NCBI RefSeq assembly: GCF_014323705.1
Contig: NZ_JABVEC010000021.1
Location: 1 to 64,000 of the forward strand
Direction of reading: 5' to 3'
Source of the DNA: Actinomadura alba
GTDB lineage: Bacteria; Actinomycetota; Actinomycetes; Streptosporangiales; Streptosporangiaceae
Length of the DNA stretch: 64,000 bases
Shown: piece by piece, positions 16,326 to 24,400 of the stretch
How positions within the stretch are numbered: the stretch's first letter is position 1
Layout of the letters: each line of letters opens with the position of its first letter
Position numbers and translations under genes: made by a program
Notes under the pieces: generated by a model
Databases searched by the model: none
What the model was told of the DNA's origin: nothing
The model's input: only the letters and a program-made list of their open reading frames with translations

Positions 16326-18929
16326 TCAGCCGCCGAGCTCGGCGAATTCGGCCGGGGCGAGCTTCTCCGACGGGCCGTGGTAGGCCGCATTGAAGATCAT
16401 CTTCTGTTCGGCGCGGTTCCAGGTGCGGAATCCGGCCTGGTTGCCGAAGGTCACCACGTAACCCTTGCCGACGTTGAAGGTCATCGCGTTGTCGGCGCCA
16501 TTGAGGTGCTGGCCGCCGATCAGCCAGCCGCTCTGCAGCTGTGACCCGCTGTCGGGGTACTTCGAGACGACCTTGACGTCGTACTTGCCGGGGTCGGTCA
16601 CCCGGAAGGCGTCGTCGCCCTCGAACCACACCGGGTTCTCGGGGTCCATTCCCCAGCCGACCGGGTTGTCGACGTCGATCCGCTGGCTGAGCAGCGAGCC
16701 GGGGGAGTAGAAGGTCGAGGAGCCGCTCGGCAGCACCGACTCGATCGGCAGGTCCAGCAGCTGGTCCGCGGTGTTCGTGGCGCTGCCGTACGTGACCAGC
16801 GTCCCGCCGTCCTCCACGAACTGGCGCAGCTTGTTCCAGCCGGCCTCGCCGACGCCGAACGCCCAGCTCCACTCGGGCGGGTAGTTGTTCGCGTTGAGCC
16901 CGTTGACGATGTTGTTCCTGCTCACGTCGCTGGGGATGACGATGGTGTCGTACTTCGACCTGAGATCGCCCTGGTAGTCCTGCGCCTTCAGGGTCTGGTA
17001 GTTCACCTTGTACTGGTCGAACATCCACATCAGCCAGCCCGCCGGCATGTTGTTGGCCGGCTTGAGCAGTCCGATCCGAGTGCCGGGCTTCAGCTTGGTG
17101 CCCGAGATCTCCGGGACCTTCGAAATCGTCGAGACCGGGATCCCGGTGGCCTGCGACTGGCTCAGCAGGACCTCGCGGGCCTGCGCGGTCGGCGGCACGA
17201 CGAACGTCCCCGCCGGGAAGTCGTGGCCCCGGTCGGTGAACTTCTCCGCCGCGCGGAACGTCGGGATCCCCTGCTTCTGCAGAGCGGAGACGATCTGGAA
17301 GACGCCGTACGACTCGGGACCCACGACGTAGGCGCCGTCCTCGCCGGGGGCGGCGGGCGGCGTCACCGGCTCCGGCCCGGCCTGGCCGACCGGCGCCGCC
17401 TGCACGGTGAACCGGTCCTTGACCAGATCGGCCTTGAAGCCGAGGAGCATGGGCAGGGTCTGCGCCGTGACGTCGTACGGACGCTGTGGTGGTCCGCCCG
17501 GATACTGCAGCAACTCCGGATAGTGCTGGACCTCGAGCAGTGTCTTGGCGAACGCGCCGTACGGCTGGGCCAGGTAGACCACGTAGGAGCCGGCCGGGTA
17601 GTCCTTTCCGCCCGCCGTGAACGCGGTACTCGCCCGATGGATCTCGACGGCCCCGGTGCGCAGGATGTCGAGGACGTCGTGGATCGCCTGCGGGTCACGC
17701 TGGTTCGCGGGGATGACGTAGGCGTGGGCGTCGGTCCTCGCGACCGCCTTCTGGCCGACCCGGTAGAAGTTGTACAGCCAGTTGTACGGGTCGTTCGCCA
17801 GCGCCTCGACGCCGGAGTAGAACGCCTGCGAGGTGTAGTCGAGGATCTGGCGCAGCCGCCAGACGTTCTGGTCGTACGGCTCGATGAAGTTGGTGTCGGC
17901 CTCCTGCTGGCCGATCGGGCGCGTGCTGGTGTACGGGTAGGCCAGGTTGGAGACGCTGGCCGCCTCGGTGAGGATCCGCACCGACCCGTGGTAGGCCTGG
18001 TACTGGCGGGACGGCGACCAGTAGTCGTAGGTCATGCCCCACCCGACGCCCTTCATCCCCGCCGCCGTCATGCCGCGCTGCATCGCCATGCCGAGGGCGT
18101 TGGTCTGCTGCACGGTGATGGGGTCGATGTTGGGGTCGGACGGCGAGAGGTAGGGCGGGGTGAACATCCGGGGGGCGCCCGTGCCCGCCTGGTGGGCGTC
18201 CTGGAATGCCTGCGGGTGGTACTTGTTCTGGATCGCGACCATCAGCCGGCTCTCGGCCTGCGTGAACATGAACCAGTCGCGGTTGCCGTCGTGCCCCGTG
18301 TACTTCTGGTAGAGGTCCGGGTAGGTCCGCGCGTAGTTGGTCCCCGCGGTCGCCGTGAAGTAGTCGTTGACCAGCTTGAGCCCGTCGGGGTTCTGGGCCG
18401 GCACCATCAGGATGATCGCGTTGTCGAGGATGTGCCTGATGTAGGGCGAGTCCTCGGTCGCGAAGCGATGGGCGATCTCGAGCATCGCCTGGGCGTTGCC
18501 GACCTCGGTCGAGTGGATGCCGGCCTGGACGTAGTAGATGGGCTTGCCCTCGGCGGCGAGCTTCTGCGCCTGTGCCTGGGAGAGCCCGCGCGGGTCCGCC
18601 AGCCGGTTGTTGATCGCGACGAGGCGGTCGAGATCGCGCAGGTTCTTCCTGGAGCTGATGGTCAGCATGTAGTACGGGTTGCCGAGCGTGGCGTCGCCGA
18701 GCTTCGCGTAGTCGACCTTGTCGCTGTCCTTGGCGATGAGCTGGAAGTAGCTCCGCATCTTGTCGGCGGTCGCGAGGTTGCCGTCGGAACCGATGGGGAA
18801 GCCGAAGTAGTCGTCAGGGGCAGGGATCCTGGCCGACGCCGAGACCGTCTGCAGCGCCGCGCCCGAGGGCGCGACCAGGGCGATCGCCGCTACCACGGCG
18901 ATGGCCATTCTCCGGAGAGACGTGCGCAT
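16326..18929 (-). CDS. secreted M14-type zinc carboxypeptidase
   Basis: This 867-residue exported enzyme has a signal peptide (MRTSLRRMAIAVVAAIALVA, cleavage near SASA). I start it at 18929, where GGAAGG lies about 6 bases upstream. The M14 domain spans about residues 50-330: zinc ligands His and Glu in AGIHSTEVGN, substrate Asn/Arg in GHDGNRDW, and a third His in FQDAHQAGTG. The rest, to the C-terminus, is a large region with glutamine-amidotransferase-like strands (RIGLLKPANNMPAGWLMWMF). A close paralogue lies at 56377-58995. A hairpin at 16233 terminates it. The natural substrate is unknown. Confidence 0.9.
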   Translation of the reverse strand: MRTSLRRMAIAVVAAIALVAPSGAALQTVSASARIPAPDDYFGFPIGSDGNLATADKMRSYFQLIAKDSDKVDYAKLGDATLGNPYYMLTISSRKNLRDLDRLVAINNRLADPRGLSQAQAQKLAAEGKPIYYVQAGIHSTEVGNAQAMLEIAHRFATEDSPYIRHILDNAIILMVPAQNPDGLKLVNDYFTATAGTNYARTYPDLYQKYTGHDGNRDWFMFTQAESRLMVAIQNKYHPQAFQDAHQAGTGAPRMFTPPYLSPSDPNIDPITVQQTNALGMAMQRGMTAAGMKGVGWGMTYDYWSPSRQYQAYHGSVRILTEAASVSNLAYPYTSTRPIGQQEADTNFIEPYDQNVWRLRQILDYTSQAFYSGVEALANDPYNWLYNFYRVGQKAVARTDAHAYVIPANQRDPQAIHDVLDILRTGAVEIHRASTAFTAGGKDYPAGSYVVYLAQPYGAFAKTLLEVQHYPELLQYPGGPPQRPYDVTAQTLPMLLGFKADLVKDRFTVQAAPVGQAGPEPVTPPAAPGEDGAYVVGPESYGVFQIVSALQKQGIPTFRAAEKFTDRGHDFPAGTFVVPPTAQAREVLLSQSQATGIPVSTISKVPEISGTKLKPGTRIGLLKPANNMPAGWLMWMFDQYKVNYQTLKAQDYQGDLRSKYDTIVIPSDVSRNNIVNGLNANNYPPEWSWAFGVGEAGWNKLRQFVEDGGTLVTYGSATNTADQLLDLPIESVLPSGSSTFYSPGSLLSQRIDVDNPVGWGMDPENPVWFEGDDAFRVTDPGKYDVKVVSKYPDSGSQLQSGWLIGGQHLNGADNAMTFNVGKGYVVTFGNQAGFRTWNRAEQKMIFNAAYHGPSEKLAPAEFAELGG

Positions 18930-19162
18930 CTCCATCCTTCCGCGTGTGCTGGGTGATCGGGCTTGGATCGTTCCGATACGGCAAGGTGGCCGTACAGGTG
19001 ACAAGACGCCCATGCATGATCACTTCGCCATGTTCCGGAGTATTCTCTACAATGTCAATAGACTTGCTAGGAAATATGACTTTGTAGCGAACCGAGGACC
19101 CTTATCCCAGCGCGGGGGGTTGCGGCAAGAGGATGCCGCCGGGTTAACGTCGATCACGACAG

Positions 19163-19253
19163 GACGCGGGAGCCCGGCCATGACCGGGCTGAGAGGGCGA
19201 CGTCAGGGGTCGCCGACCGCTCGAACCTGACCGGGTAATGCCGGCGTAGGGAG
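19163..19253 (+). ncRNA. TPP riboswitch (THI element)
   Basis: The core elements of the thiamine pyrophosphate aptamer are present in order: GGGAGCCCGG, GGGCTGAGAGG, then GAACCTGACCGGGTAATGCC and GGCGTAGGGAG. The last element ends 14 bases before the ATG of thiC, so ligand binding can mask the ribosome binding site (GGGAG at 19249). Thus thiC is shut off when TPP is plentiful. About 230 bases separate this element from the divergent peptidase gene. A TTGACA on the minus strand at 19053-19058 is a possible -35 for that gene. Confidence 0.95.
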
Positions 19254-19266
19254 TTGTCGTAGCACC

Positions 19267-21057
19267 ATGACCGATTCAGCTGTTTCGCCTGCCCACGCGA
19301 CCGCCGAGTCCACCGTTCCGCCCGCCCGCAAGACCGCCGCCCGCAAGACGTTCGTGACCGGATCGCGGCCCGACCTCCGGGTGCCGATGCGGGAGGTCCC
19401 GCTCACCACCGACGAGACCGTCGTCCTGTACGACACGTCCGGTCCGTACACCGACCCGTCGTACGAGCCGGACGTACGCCGCGGCCTGCCGGCGCTGCGC
19501 ACCGCATGGGTCGCCGAACGAGGCGACACCGAGGAGTACGACGGCCAGCCGATCGGCCCGCAGGACGACGGGCGCAGATCACCCGACCCGCGCCGCGACC
19601 AGGCCGCCTTTCCGCCTCGCCGCCCCCGCAGAGCCACGGGCGGGGCGGTGACCCAGCGCGCCTACGCCCGGCGCGGTGAGATCACCCCCGAGATGGAGTT
19701 CGTGGCGCTGCGCGAAGGCGTCGCACCGGAGTTCGTGCGGGACGAGCTCGCGCGGGGACGCGCGGTGCTGCCCTCGAACGTCAACCATCCCGAGTCCGAG
19801 CCGATGATCATCGGCCGGAACTTCCTGGTCAAGATCAACGCCAACATCGGGAACTCGGCGGTGGCCTCCTCGATCGACGAGGAGGTCGACAAGATGACCT
19901 GGGCGACCCGCTGGGGCGCTGACACGATCATGGATCTGTCGACGGGGCGGGACATCCACACCACCCGGGAGTGGATCCTGCGCAACGCGCCCGTCCCCGT
20001 CGGCACCGTGCCGATCTACCAGGCGCTGGAGAAGGTCGACGGTCGGCCGGAGGCGCTGACCTGGGAGGTCTACCGCGACACCGTGATCGAGCAGTGCGAG
20101 CAGGGCGTCGACTACATGACCGTCCACGCCGGGGTCCGGCTTCCGTACGTGCCGCTGACCGCGCGGCGCAAGACCGGGATCGTCTCGCGCGGCGGCTCGA
20201 TCCTGGCGGCGTGGTGCCTCGCCCACCACCGGGAGAACTTCCTCTACACGCACTTCCGGGAGCTCTGCGAGATCTTCGCCGCCTATGACGTCACCTGGTC
20301 GCTCGGCGACGGCCTGCGGCCCGGCTCGATCTACGACGCCAACGACGAGGCCCAGCTCGCCGAACTGCGCACCCTCGGCGAGCTGACCAAGATCGCAGCG
20401 GAGTACGACAACCAGGTCATGATCGAGGGACCGGGGCATGTCCCCATGCACAAGATCAAAAAGAACGTCGACCTGCAGATGGAGCTCTGCGACGAGGCGC
20501 CGTTCTACACGCTCGGGCCGCTCACGACCGACATCGCACCCGGGTACGACCACATCACGTCGGCGATCGGCGCGGCGATGATCGGCTGGTACGGCACCGC
20601 GATGCTCTGTTACGTAACCCCCAAGGAGCATCTGGGGCTGCCGGACAAGGACGACGTGAAGGCGGGCGTCATCGCGTACAAGATCGCGGCGCATGCCGCC
20701 GACCTGGCGAAGGGCCACCCGGGCGCTCAGGCCTGGGACGACGCGCTGTCGGACGCCCGGTTCGAGTTCCGCTGGGAGGACCAGTTCAACCTCGCGCTCG
20801 ACCCCGACACCGCGCGGTCGTTCCATGACGAGACGCTGCCCGCCGCACCGGCCAAGACCGCGCACTTCTGCTCGATGTGCGGCCCGCACTTCTGCAGCAT
20901 GAAGATCACCCAGGATGTGCGGCGGTACGCCGAGGCAAACGGCCTGACCGACACAGAGGCGCTGACCCGCGGGATGCGCGAGAAGGCGGAGGAGTTCACC
21001 GGCTCCGGCGGCCGGATCTACCTGCCGGTCTCCCCGGTGGTGCCCGAACAGGGCTGA
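19267..21057 (+). CDS. thiC: phosphomethylpyrimidine synthase ThiC
   Basis: ThiC is a radical-SAM enzyme that turns aminoimidazole ribotide into the HMP-phosphate pyrimidine half of thiamine. The 596-residue product has normal length. It has an N-terminal ThiC-associated domain, a barrel core (RGGSILAAWCLAHHRENFLY, EGPGHVPMHKI), and near the C-terminus the 4Fe-4S motif CSMCGPHFC. It follows a TPP riboswitch. No other thiamine gene is beside it, so the pathway is dispersed. A hairpin at 21072-21114 ends the transcript. Confidence 0.98.
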   Translation: MTDSAVSPAHATAESTVPPARKTAARKTFVTGSRPDLRVPMREVPLTTDETVVLYDTSGPYTDPSYEPDVRRGLPALRTAWVAERGDTEEYDGQPIGPQDDGRRSPDPRRDQAAFPPRRPRRATGGAVTQRAYARRGEITPEMEFVALREGVAPEFVRDELARGRAVLPSNVNHPESEPMIIGRNFLVKINANIGNSAVASSIDEEVDKMTWATRWGADTIMDLSTGRDIHTTREWILRNAPVPVGTVPIYQALEKVDGRPEALTWEVYRDTVIEQCEQGVDYMTVHAGVRLPYVPLTARRKTGIVSRGGSILAAWCLAHHRENFLYTHFRELCEIFAAYDVTWSLGDGLRPGSIYDANDEAQLAELRTLGELTKIAAEYDNQVMIEGPGHVPMHKIKKNVDLQMELCDEAPFYTLGPLTTDIAPGYDHITSAIGAAMIGWYGTAMLCYVTPKEHLGLPDKDDVKAGVIAYKIAAHAADLAKGHPGAQAWDDALSDARFEFRWEDQFNLALDPDTARSFHDETLPAAPAKTAHFCSMCGPHFCSMKITQDVRRYAEANGLTDTEALTRGMREKAEEFTGSGGRIYLPVSPVVPEQG

Positions 21058-21071
21058 CTCCGCCGGCTGAT

Positions 21072-21114
21072 CCGGCCCGGGTCGTACCCTCGCCCTCGCT
21101 TCACCCCGGGCCGG
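21072..21114 (+). terminator. terminator after thiC
   Basis: CCGGCCCGGG pairs with CCCGGGCCGG across a 23-base loop, 15 bases after the thiC stop and between convergent genes. Confidence 0.6.
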
Positions 21115-21205
21115 TCAGCTCGGCACGTGGCGGCCGTCACCACTCCACGGCGCGACGCGCTGTGCCGTCCCGATGTCGTCATGTCTTCCTCCTGGTCACT
21201 GTCCT

Positions 21206-21745
21206 TCAGGCGTACTGCAGGTCGGCCCGAGCGATCGCGCCGTCGCGGTAGGTGAAGCGGTAATGCGCCCGCCAGCCGGCGGATCCGGACGGGGCCCAGT
21301 GCACGAGCAGATCCTGGCCGCCGGGCATGGGCGTGATCCGCAGTACGCGCAGCCGCCCGCCGATGACCTCGGCGGCGGCCCAGTCGCGGATGGCCGCGCG
21401 ACCGCGGATGCTCCGGCTGACGTCGACGATCTCCGCGTCCGTCGTGAACGCCTCAGCCAGGCCGGCCAGGTCCTCCTCGTTGACCGCGTCGACGTACGCC
21501 CGGCCGGCCGCGGCGACGTCCACCGCCGCGTCCGGCCCGGCCGTGGCCGACGCGGGCGGCTCGGACGACATGGTCGAGGGGGCCGAGGGGGACGCCGTGG
21601 GTGAGGGCCCCGACCCACCGCAGCCCCCGGCGGCCATCGCCAGCACGACCGTGCACACCGTCGTCCGCGCGAGGCGCGTTCGAGCGACGGCCTTCCGCGC
21701 GAGGCGCGTTCGTGCGAGAGGAGTCGGGGTGAGGGGTGTCCGCAT
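21206..21745 (-). CDS. NTF2/SnoaL-like lipoprotein
   Basis: This 179-residue product has a basic, repeat-rich N-terminus (ARTRLARKAVARTRLARTT), a hydrophobic stretch and a lipobox (MAAGGC). A low-complexity Ser/Pro/Ala linker follows, and then an NTF2-like fold (AGRAYVDAVNEEDLAGLAEA, RGRAAIRDWAAAEV). Such domains serve as small-molecule isomerases or binding modules; the catalytic residues needed for a call are not clear. The N-terminal repeat comes from two near-identical 19-bp stretches around 21665-21715. It is divergent from a LysR gene that may control it. Confidence 0.8.
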   Translation of the reverse strand: MRTPLTPTPLARTRLARKAVARTRLARTTVCTVVLAMAAGGCGGSGPSPTASPSAPSTMSSEPPASATAGPDAAVDVAAAGRAYVDAVNEEDLAGLAEAFTTDAEIVDVSRSIRGRAAIRDWAAAEVIGGRLRVLRITPMPGGQDLLVHWAPSGSAGWRAHYRFTYRDGAIARADLQYA

Positions 21746-21784
21746 GAGGACAGCGTGTCGACACCGCCGGTGGCGTGTCCAAGA

Positions 21785-21804
21785 CCACTGGTGATAACCA
21801 ATGG
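21785..21804. promoter_or_regulatory. LysR operator candidate
   Basis: CCACTGGTGATAACCAATGG is an interrupted palindrome (CCA-N-TGGT-N4-ACCA-N-TGG) in the divergent spacer. It overlaps the first possible LysR start at 21801 and supports 21807 as the real one. The promoters of both genes must be close by. Confidence 0.5.
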
Positions 21805-21806
21805 CT

Positions 21807-22721
21807 ATGGACGTCCATGTGCGGGATCTTCGCTACTTCCTCGCGGTCGCCGAGGAACTGCACTTCACCCGGGCGGCGGAACGGCTCTTCGTGTCCCAGC
21901 CCGCGCTGAGCAAGCAGATCGGGCGGCTGGAGGCGACGTTGCGAGTGCCGCTGTTCGTCCGCGACCGCCGCTCGGTCGCGCTGACCGCGGCCGGCAGCGC
22001 CTTGGTCTCGCCGGCCCGGGACGTCGTCGCCCGGTGGGACGAGGCGCAGCGTGCGGTCGCCGACGCGGCCGCCGCCGAGACGGCGGTGCTGCGCGTGGGG
22101 ATGTCGACGAGCGTGGGGCGCGATCTGCTGCCCTCGGCCGCCGAACGCTTCGCGATGCGGCACCCGTCCTGGCGGATCCAGCCCCGTCAGGTCGACTGGG
22201 GCGACCCGACGGCGGGGCTGGCCGACGGAACGGCCGACGTCGCGCTGATCTGGCTGCCCGCGTCGGCGGAGCCGCCGCTCACCTCGCGCGTCCTCGTCAC
22301 CGAACCGCGCTGGGTCGCCCTGCCCGCCGCGCATCGGCTCGCCGGAAACGAGGAGATCGCCTTCGCCGAACTCCTCGACGAACCGTTCCTCGCGCTCCCG
22401 CAGGACGCCGGTGCGGTGCGCGACCACTGGCTGGCGATGGACCAGCGCGCCGGGCATCCCGTACGGATCGGCGCCACGGTCGCCAACGCCGACGAGACCT
22501 TCGAGGCCATCACCAATGGGCTGGGCATCGCCCTGCTCAGCTCGGGCAACGCCGCCATCTACCGCAGACCCGGAATCGTCACCCGGCCGGTCACGGGCCT
22601 GTCCCCGACATTGCTGTCCATCGCCTGGCGCGCCGGCGACCACCGGGCGGTCGTCCGCGACTTCGTCGAGGCCTGCACCGCATACCGGCCGGGGGAGGGG
22701 CGTGAAGAGACGGCTCCCTGA
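21807..22721 (+). CDS. LysR-family regulator
   Basis: This 304-residue protein has a LysR helix-turn-helix (LRYFLAVAEELHFTRAAERL, then SQPALSKQIGRLEATLRVPL) and a periplasmic-binding-like effector domain (RVGMSTSVGRDLLP). An ATG at 21801 is also possible but overlaps the operator palindrome. It is divergent from the NTF2-like lipoprotein gene. Its inducer is unknown. Confidence 0.9.
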   Translation: MDVHVRDLRYFLAVAEELHFTRAAERLFVSQPALSKQIGRLEATLRVPLFVRDRRSVALTAAGSALVSPARDVVARWDEAQRAVADAAAAETAVLRVGMSTSVGRDLLPSAAERFAMRHPSWRIQPRQVDWGDPTAGLADGTADVALIWLPASAEPPLTSRVLVTEPRWVALPAAHRLAGNEEIAFAELLDEPFLALPQDAGAVRDHWLAMDQRAGHPVRIGATVANADETFEAITNGLGIALLSSGNAAIYRRPGIVTRPVTGLSPTLLSIAWRAGDHRAVVRDFVEACTAYRPGEGREETAP

Positions 22722-22840
22722 GCGCGGGTCGCGCGGCTCGCGTACATCCGTGCATCCGTGCATCGCGCGGTTCGCGGGCCACGGCTGGACCACCGGCCGC
22801 CCTCCGGCCTCCGCGGCTGACGTCGCCGCTAGGGCACGGC

Positions 22841-22881
22841 GCCGGGGCCACGAGGGCGGTGTTCACCCTCGTGGCCCCGGC
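22841..22881. terminator. bidirectional hairpin terminator
   Basis: GCCGGGGCCACGAGGG pairs perfectly with CCCTCGTGGCCCCGGC (16 bp) across a 9-base loop, between the convergent LysR and RibD-like genes. Just after it (22880-22953) come about four imperfect copies of CGGTGCCTCCCTGACGCTG. Confidence 0.8.
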
Positions 22882-22956
22882 GGTGCCTCCCTGACGCTGC
22901 CTTCCTGACGGTGCCTCCCTGACGCTGTGTCCCAGGCGGTGCCTCCCTGGCGGCAC

Positions 22957-23535
22957 TCAGCCGGCGGCCGGCGCGGCCCCGTCCTCGTCGCCGCCCGCGC
23001 TCAGCGGCCGGTAGGTGAGAACGACGCCCTGGCCGAAGACCGTGGTGTCGGTGAGTTCCAGGGTCGCCTCAATGCCCTCGCGGAACAGGCGCTGGCCCTC
23101 GCCCTTGATGACCGGGTAGACCGAGATCCGGTACTCGTCCAGGAGACCGTGCTCCATGAGCGTGTCGGTCAGCCGGCCGCAGCCCCAGATGAGGATGTCG
23201 TCGCCGGGCTGCCGCTTCAACTCGGTGACCGCGGCGACGACGTCGTTGCCGGGGATGATCGTGGTGTTGTTCCAGTCGGCCTTCTCCAGGGTCGAGGTGA
23301 CCACGTACTTGGCCATGCTGTTCGCCTTGTCGGCGAACGGGTCGCCGCCCCTCTCCGGCCAGGCCTGCGCCATGCCCTCATAGGTGACCCGCCCCATCAG
23401 GACGGCGTCGCTGCCCATGAGGAGGTCGAAGGAGTACTTTTGGGCCTCCTCGGTGCCGTACTGCATCATCCACAGGTGCGGGTTGTCGATGTAGCCGTCG
23501 AGCGTCGCGTAGGTCGACGCGATGATCTTTCGCAT
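22957..23535 (-). CDS. dihydrofolate reductase/RibD-C family reductase
   Basis: This 192-residue protein has the RibD C-terminal/DHFR fold: MRKIIASTYATLDGYID at the N-terminus, AVLMGRVTYEGM in the middle and ILIWGCGRLTDTLMEHGLLD near the NADPH site. Members are soluble NADPH-dependent reductases, often stand-alone and of uncertain substrate. The length is typical. It runs convergent to LysR, downstream of the FMN reductase gene on the same strand. Confidence 0.88.
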   Translation of the reverse strand: MRKIIASTYATLDGYIDNPHLWMMQYGTEEAQKYSFDLLMGSDAVLMGRVTYEGMAQAWPERGGDPFADKANSMAKYVVTSTLEKADWNNTTIIPGNDVVAAVTELKRQPGDDILIWGCGRLTDTLMEHGLLDEYRISVYPVIKGEGQRLFREGIEATLELTDTTVFGQGVVLTYRPLSAGGDEDGAAPAAG

Positions 23536-23570
23536 TTTCTTTTCCTCCGGGTCACGGATCGTGCGCTGTT

Positions 23571-23617
23571 GATCGGTCGTGGTCGTGGTCGTGGTCGTGG
23601 TCGAGGTCGTGGTCGTT
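23571..23617. repeat. hexanucleotide repeat GGTCGT
   Basis: Six or seven tandem GGTCGT units with one changed unit, in the spacer between two minus-strand genes. The array would place a polar ACGACC series in the leader of the RibD-like gene. Confidence 0.9.
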
Positions 23618-23661
23618 AGCGGTGGTGGGGAGTGATGGGTTCGGTCGGGGTGTGCCGGGAT

Positions 23662-24249
23662 TCAAGGGACGTACGGTCGCTTGGCCCGCGCGTCCCGCAG
23701 CGCGTGGGCCCACCAGCACAGCCGGTCCAGGGTGGTCGCAGCGGCGGCGTTGCAGTCCGCGGTGACCTTGGGCCATGTGCCGTCGGCGGCGAACAGGTCC
23801 CAGTACCGCGGAAGGCTGATCGCGTCGCGGATGGCCACGGCGTCCAGCTCGGTGAAGACCTGGCGGAGCTGGTCGACGGCGTGCAGGCCGCCGGATTCCC
23901 TGCCGTAGGCGACGAAGGCGACCGGCTTCGCCTGCCATTCCTCGTAGTACCAGTCGATGGCCGTCTTGAGCGGAGCGGGGAAGCTCCGGTTGTACTCGGG
24001 CGTGACCACCGCGAACGCGTCGGCGGCGGTCAGCCGCGGGGCCAGGGCCGCCACCGGCGCGGGGACGGGCTCGTCCTGGTCGGTGAGCGTCTGCGGCAGT
24101 CCCGCCTCGGCCAGGTCGATCAGATCGATGTCCAGGTCCGTACGCCTGCGGGCCCTGGCGGCGAACCAGGAGGCCACCGTGGGGCCGAACCGGCCGTTGC
24201 GGGTGCTGGCGATGATGATCGCCAATCGCAGCGGATCGTCCTGCGGCAT
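23662..24249 (-). CDS. NADPH-dependent FMN reductase
   Basis: This 195-residue flavoprotein has the flavodoxin-like motifs of the family: IIIASTRNGRFGPTVASWF binds phosphate and VVTPEYNRSFPAPLKTAIDW is the diagnostic loop. I start it at MPQDDPL (24249) because AGGAGG lies 7 bases upstream; the open frame beyond it is unsupported. It reduces FMN or quinones with NADPH and could feed the flavin enzyme at 11281. It is divergent from an AfsR-like regulator. Confidence 0.9.
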   Translation of the reverse strand: MPQDDPLRLAIIIASTRNGRFGPTVASWFAARARRRTDLDIDLIDLAEAGLPQTLTDQDEPVPAPVAALAPRLTAADAFAVVTPEYNRSFPAPLKTAIDWYYEEWQAKPVAFVAYGRESGGLHAVDQLRQVFTELDAVAIRDAISLPRYWDLFAADGTWPKVTADCNAAAATTLDRLCWWAHALRDARAKRPYVP

Positions 24250-24400
24250 CTGCCCGCCTCCTTCGTTCTCGTCTCCGGCTCGACGTTCCTCACCATGCCG
24301 AAGGCCGTTTACGGCTTGTTTCCGGTCGGTTGACGGCCCGGCCCTGCGGGCGCGCGATCGGCCGTAAAACGGGGCCGGGTCTGCCGTTATCGTGGCGTCC

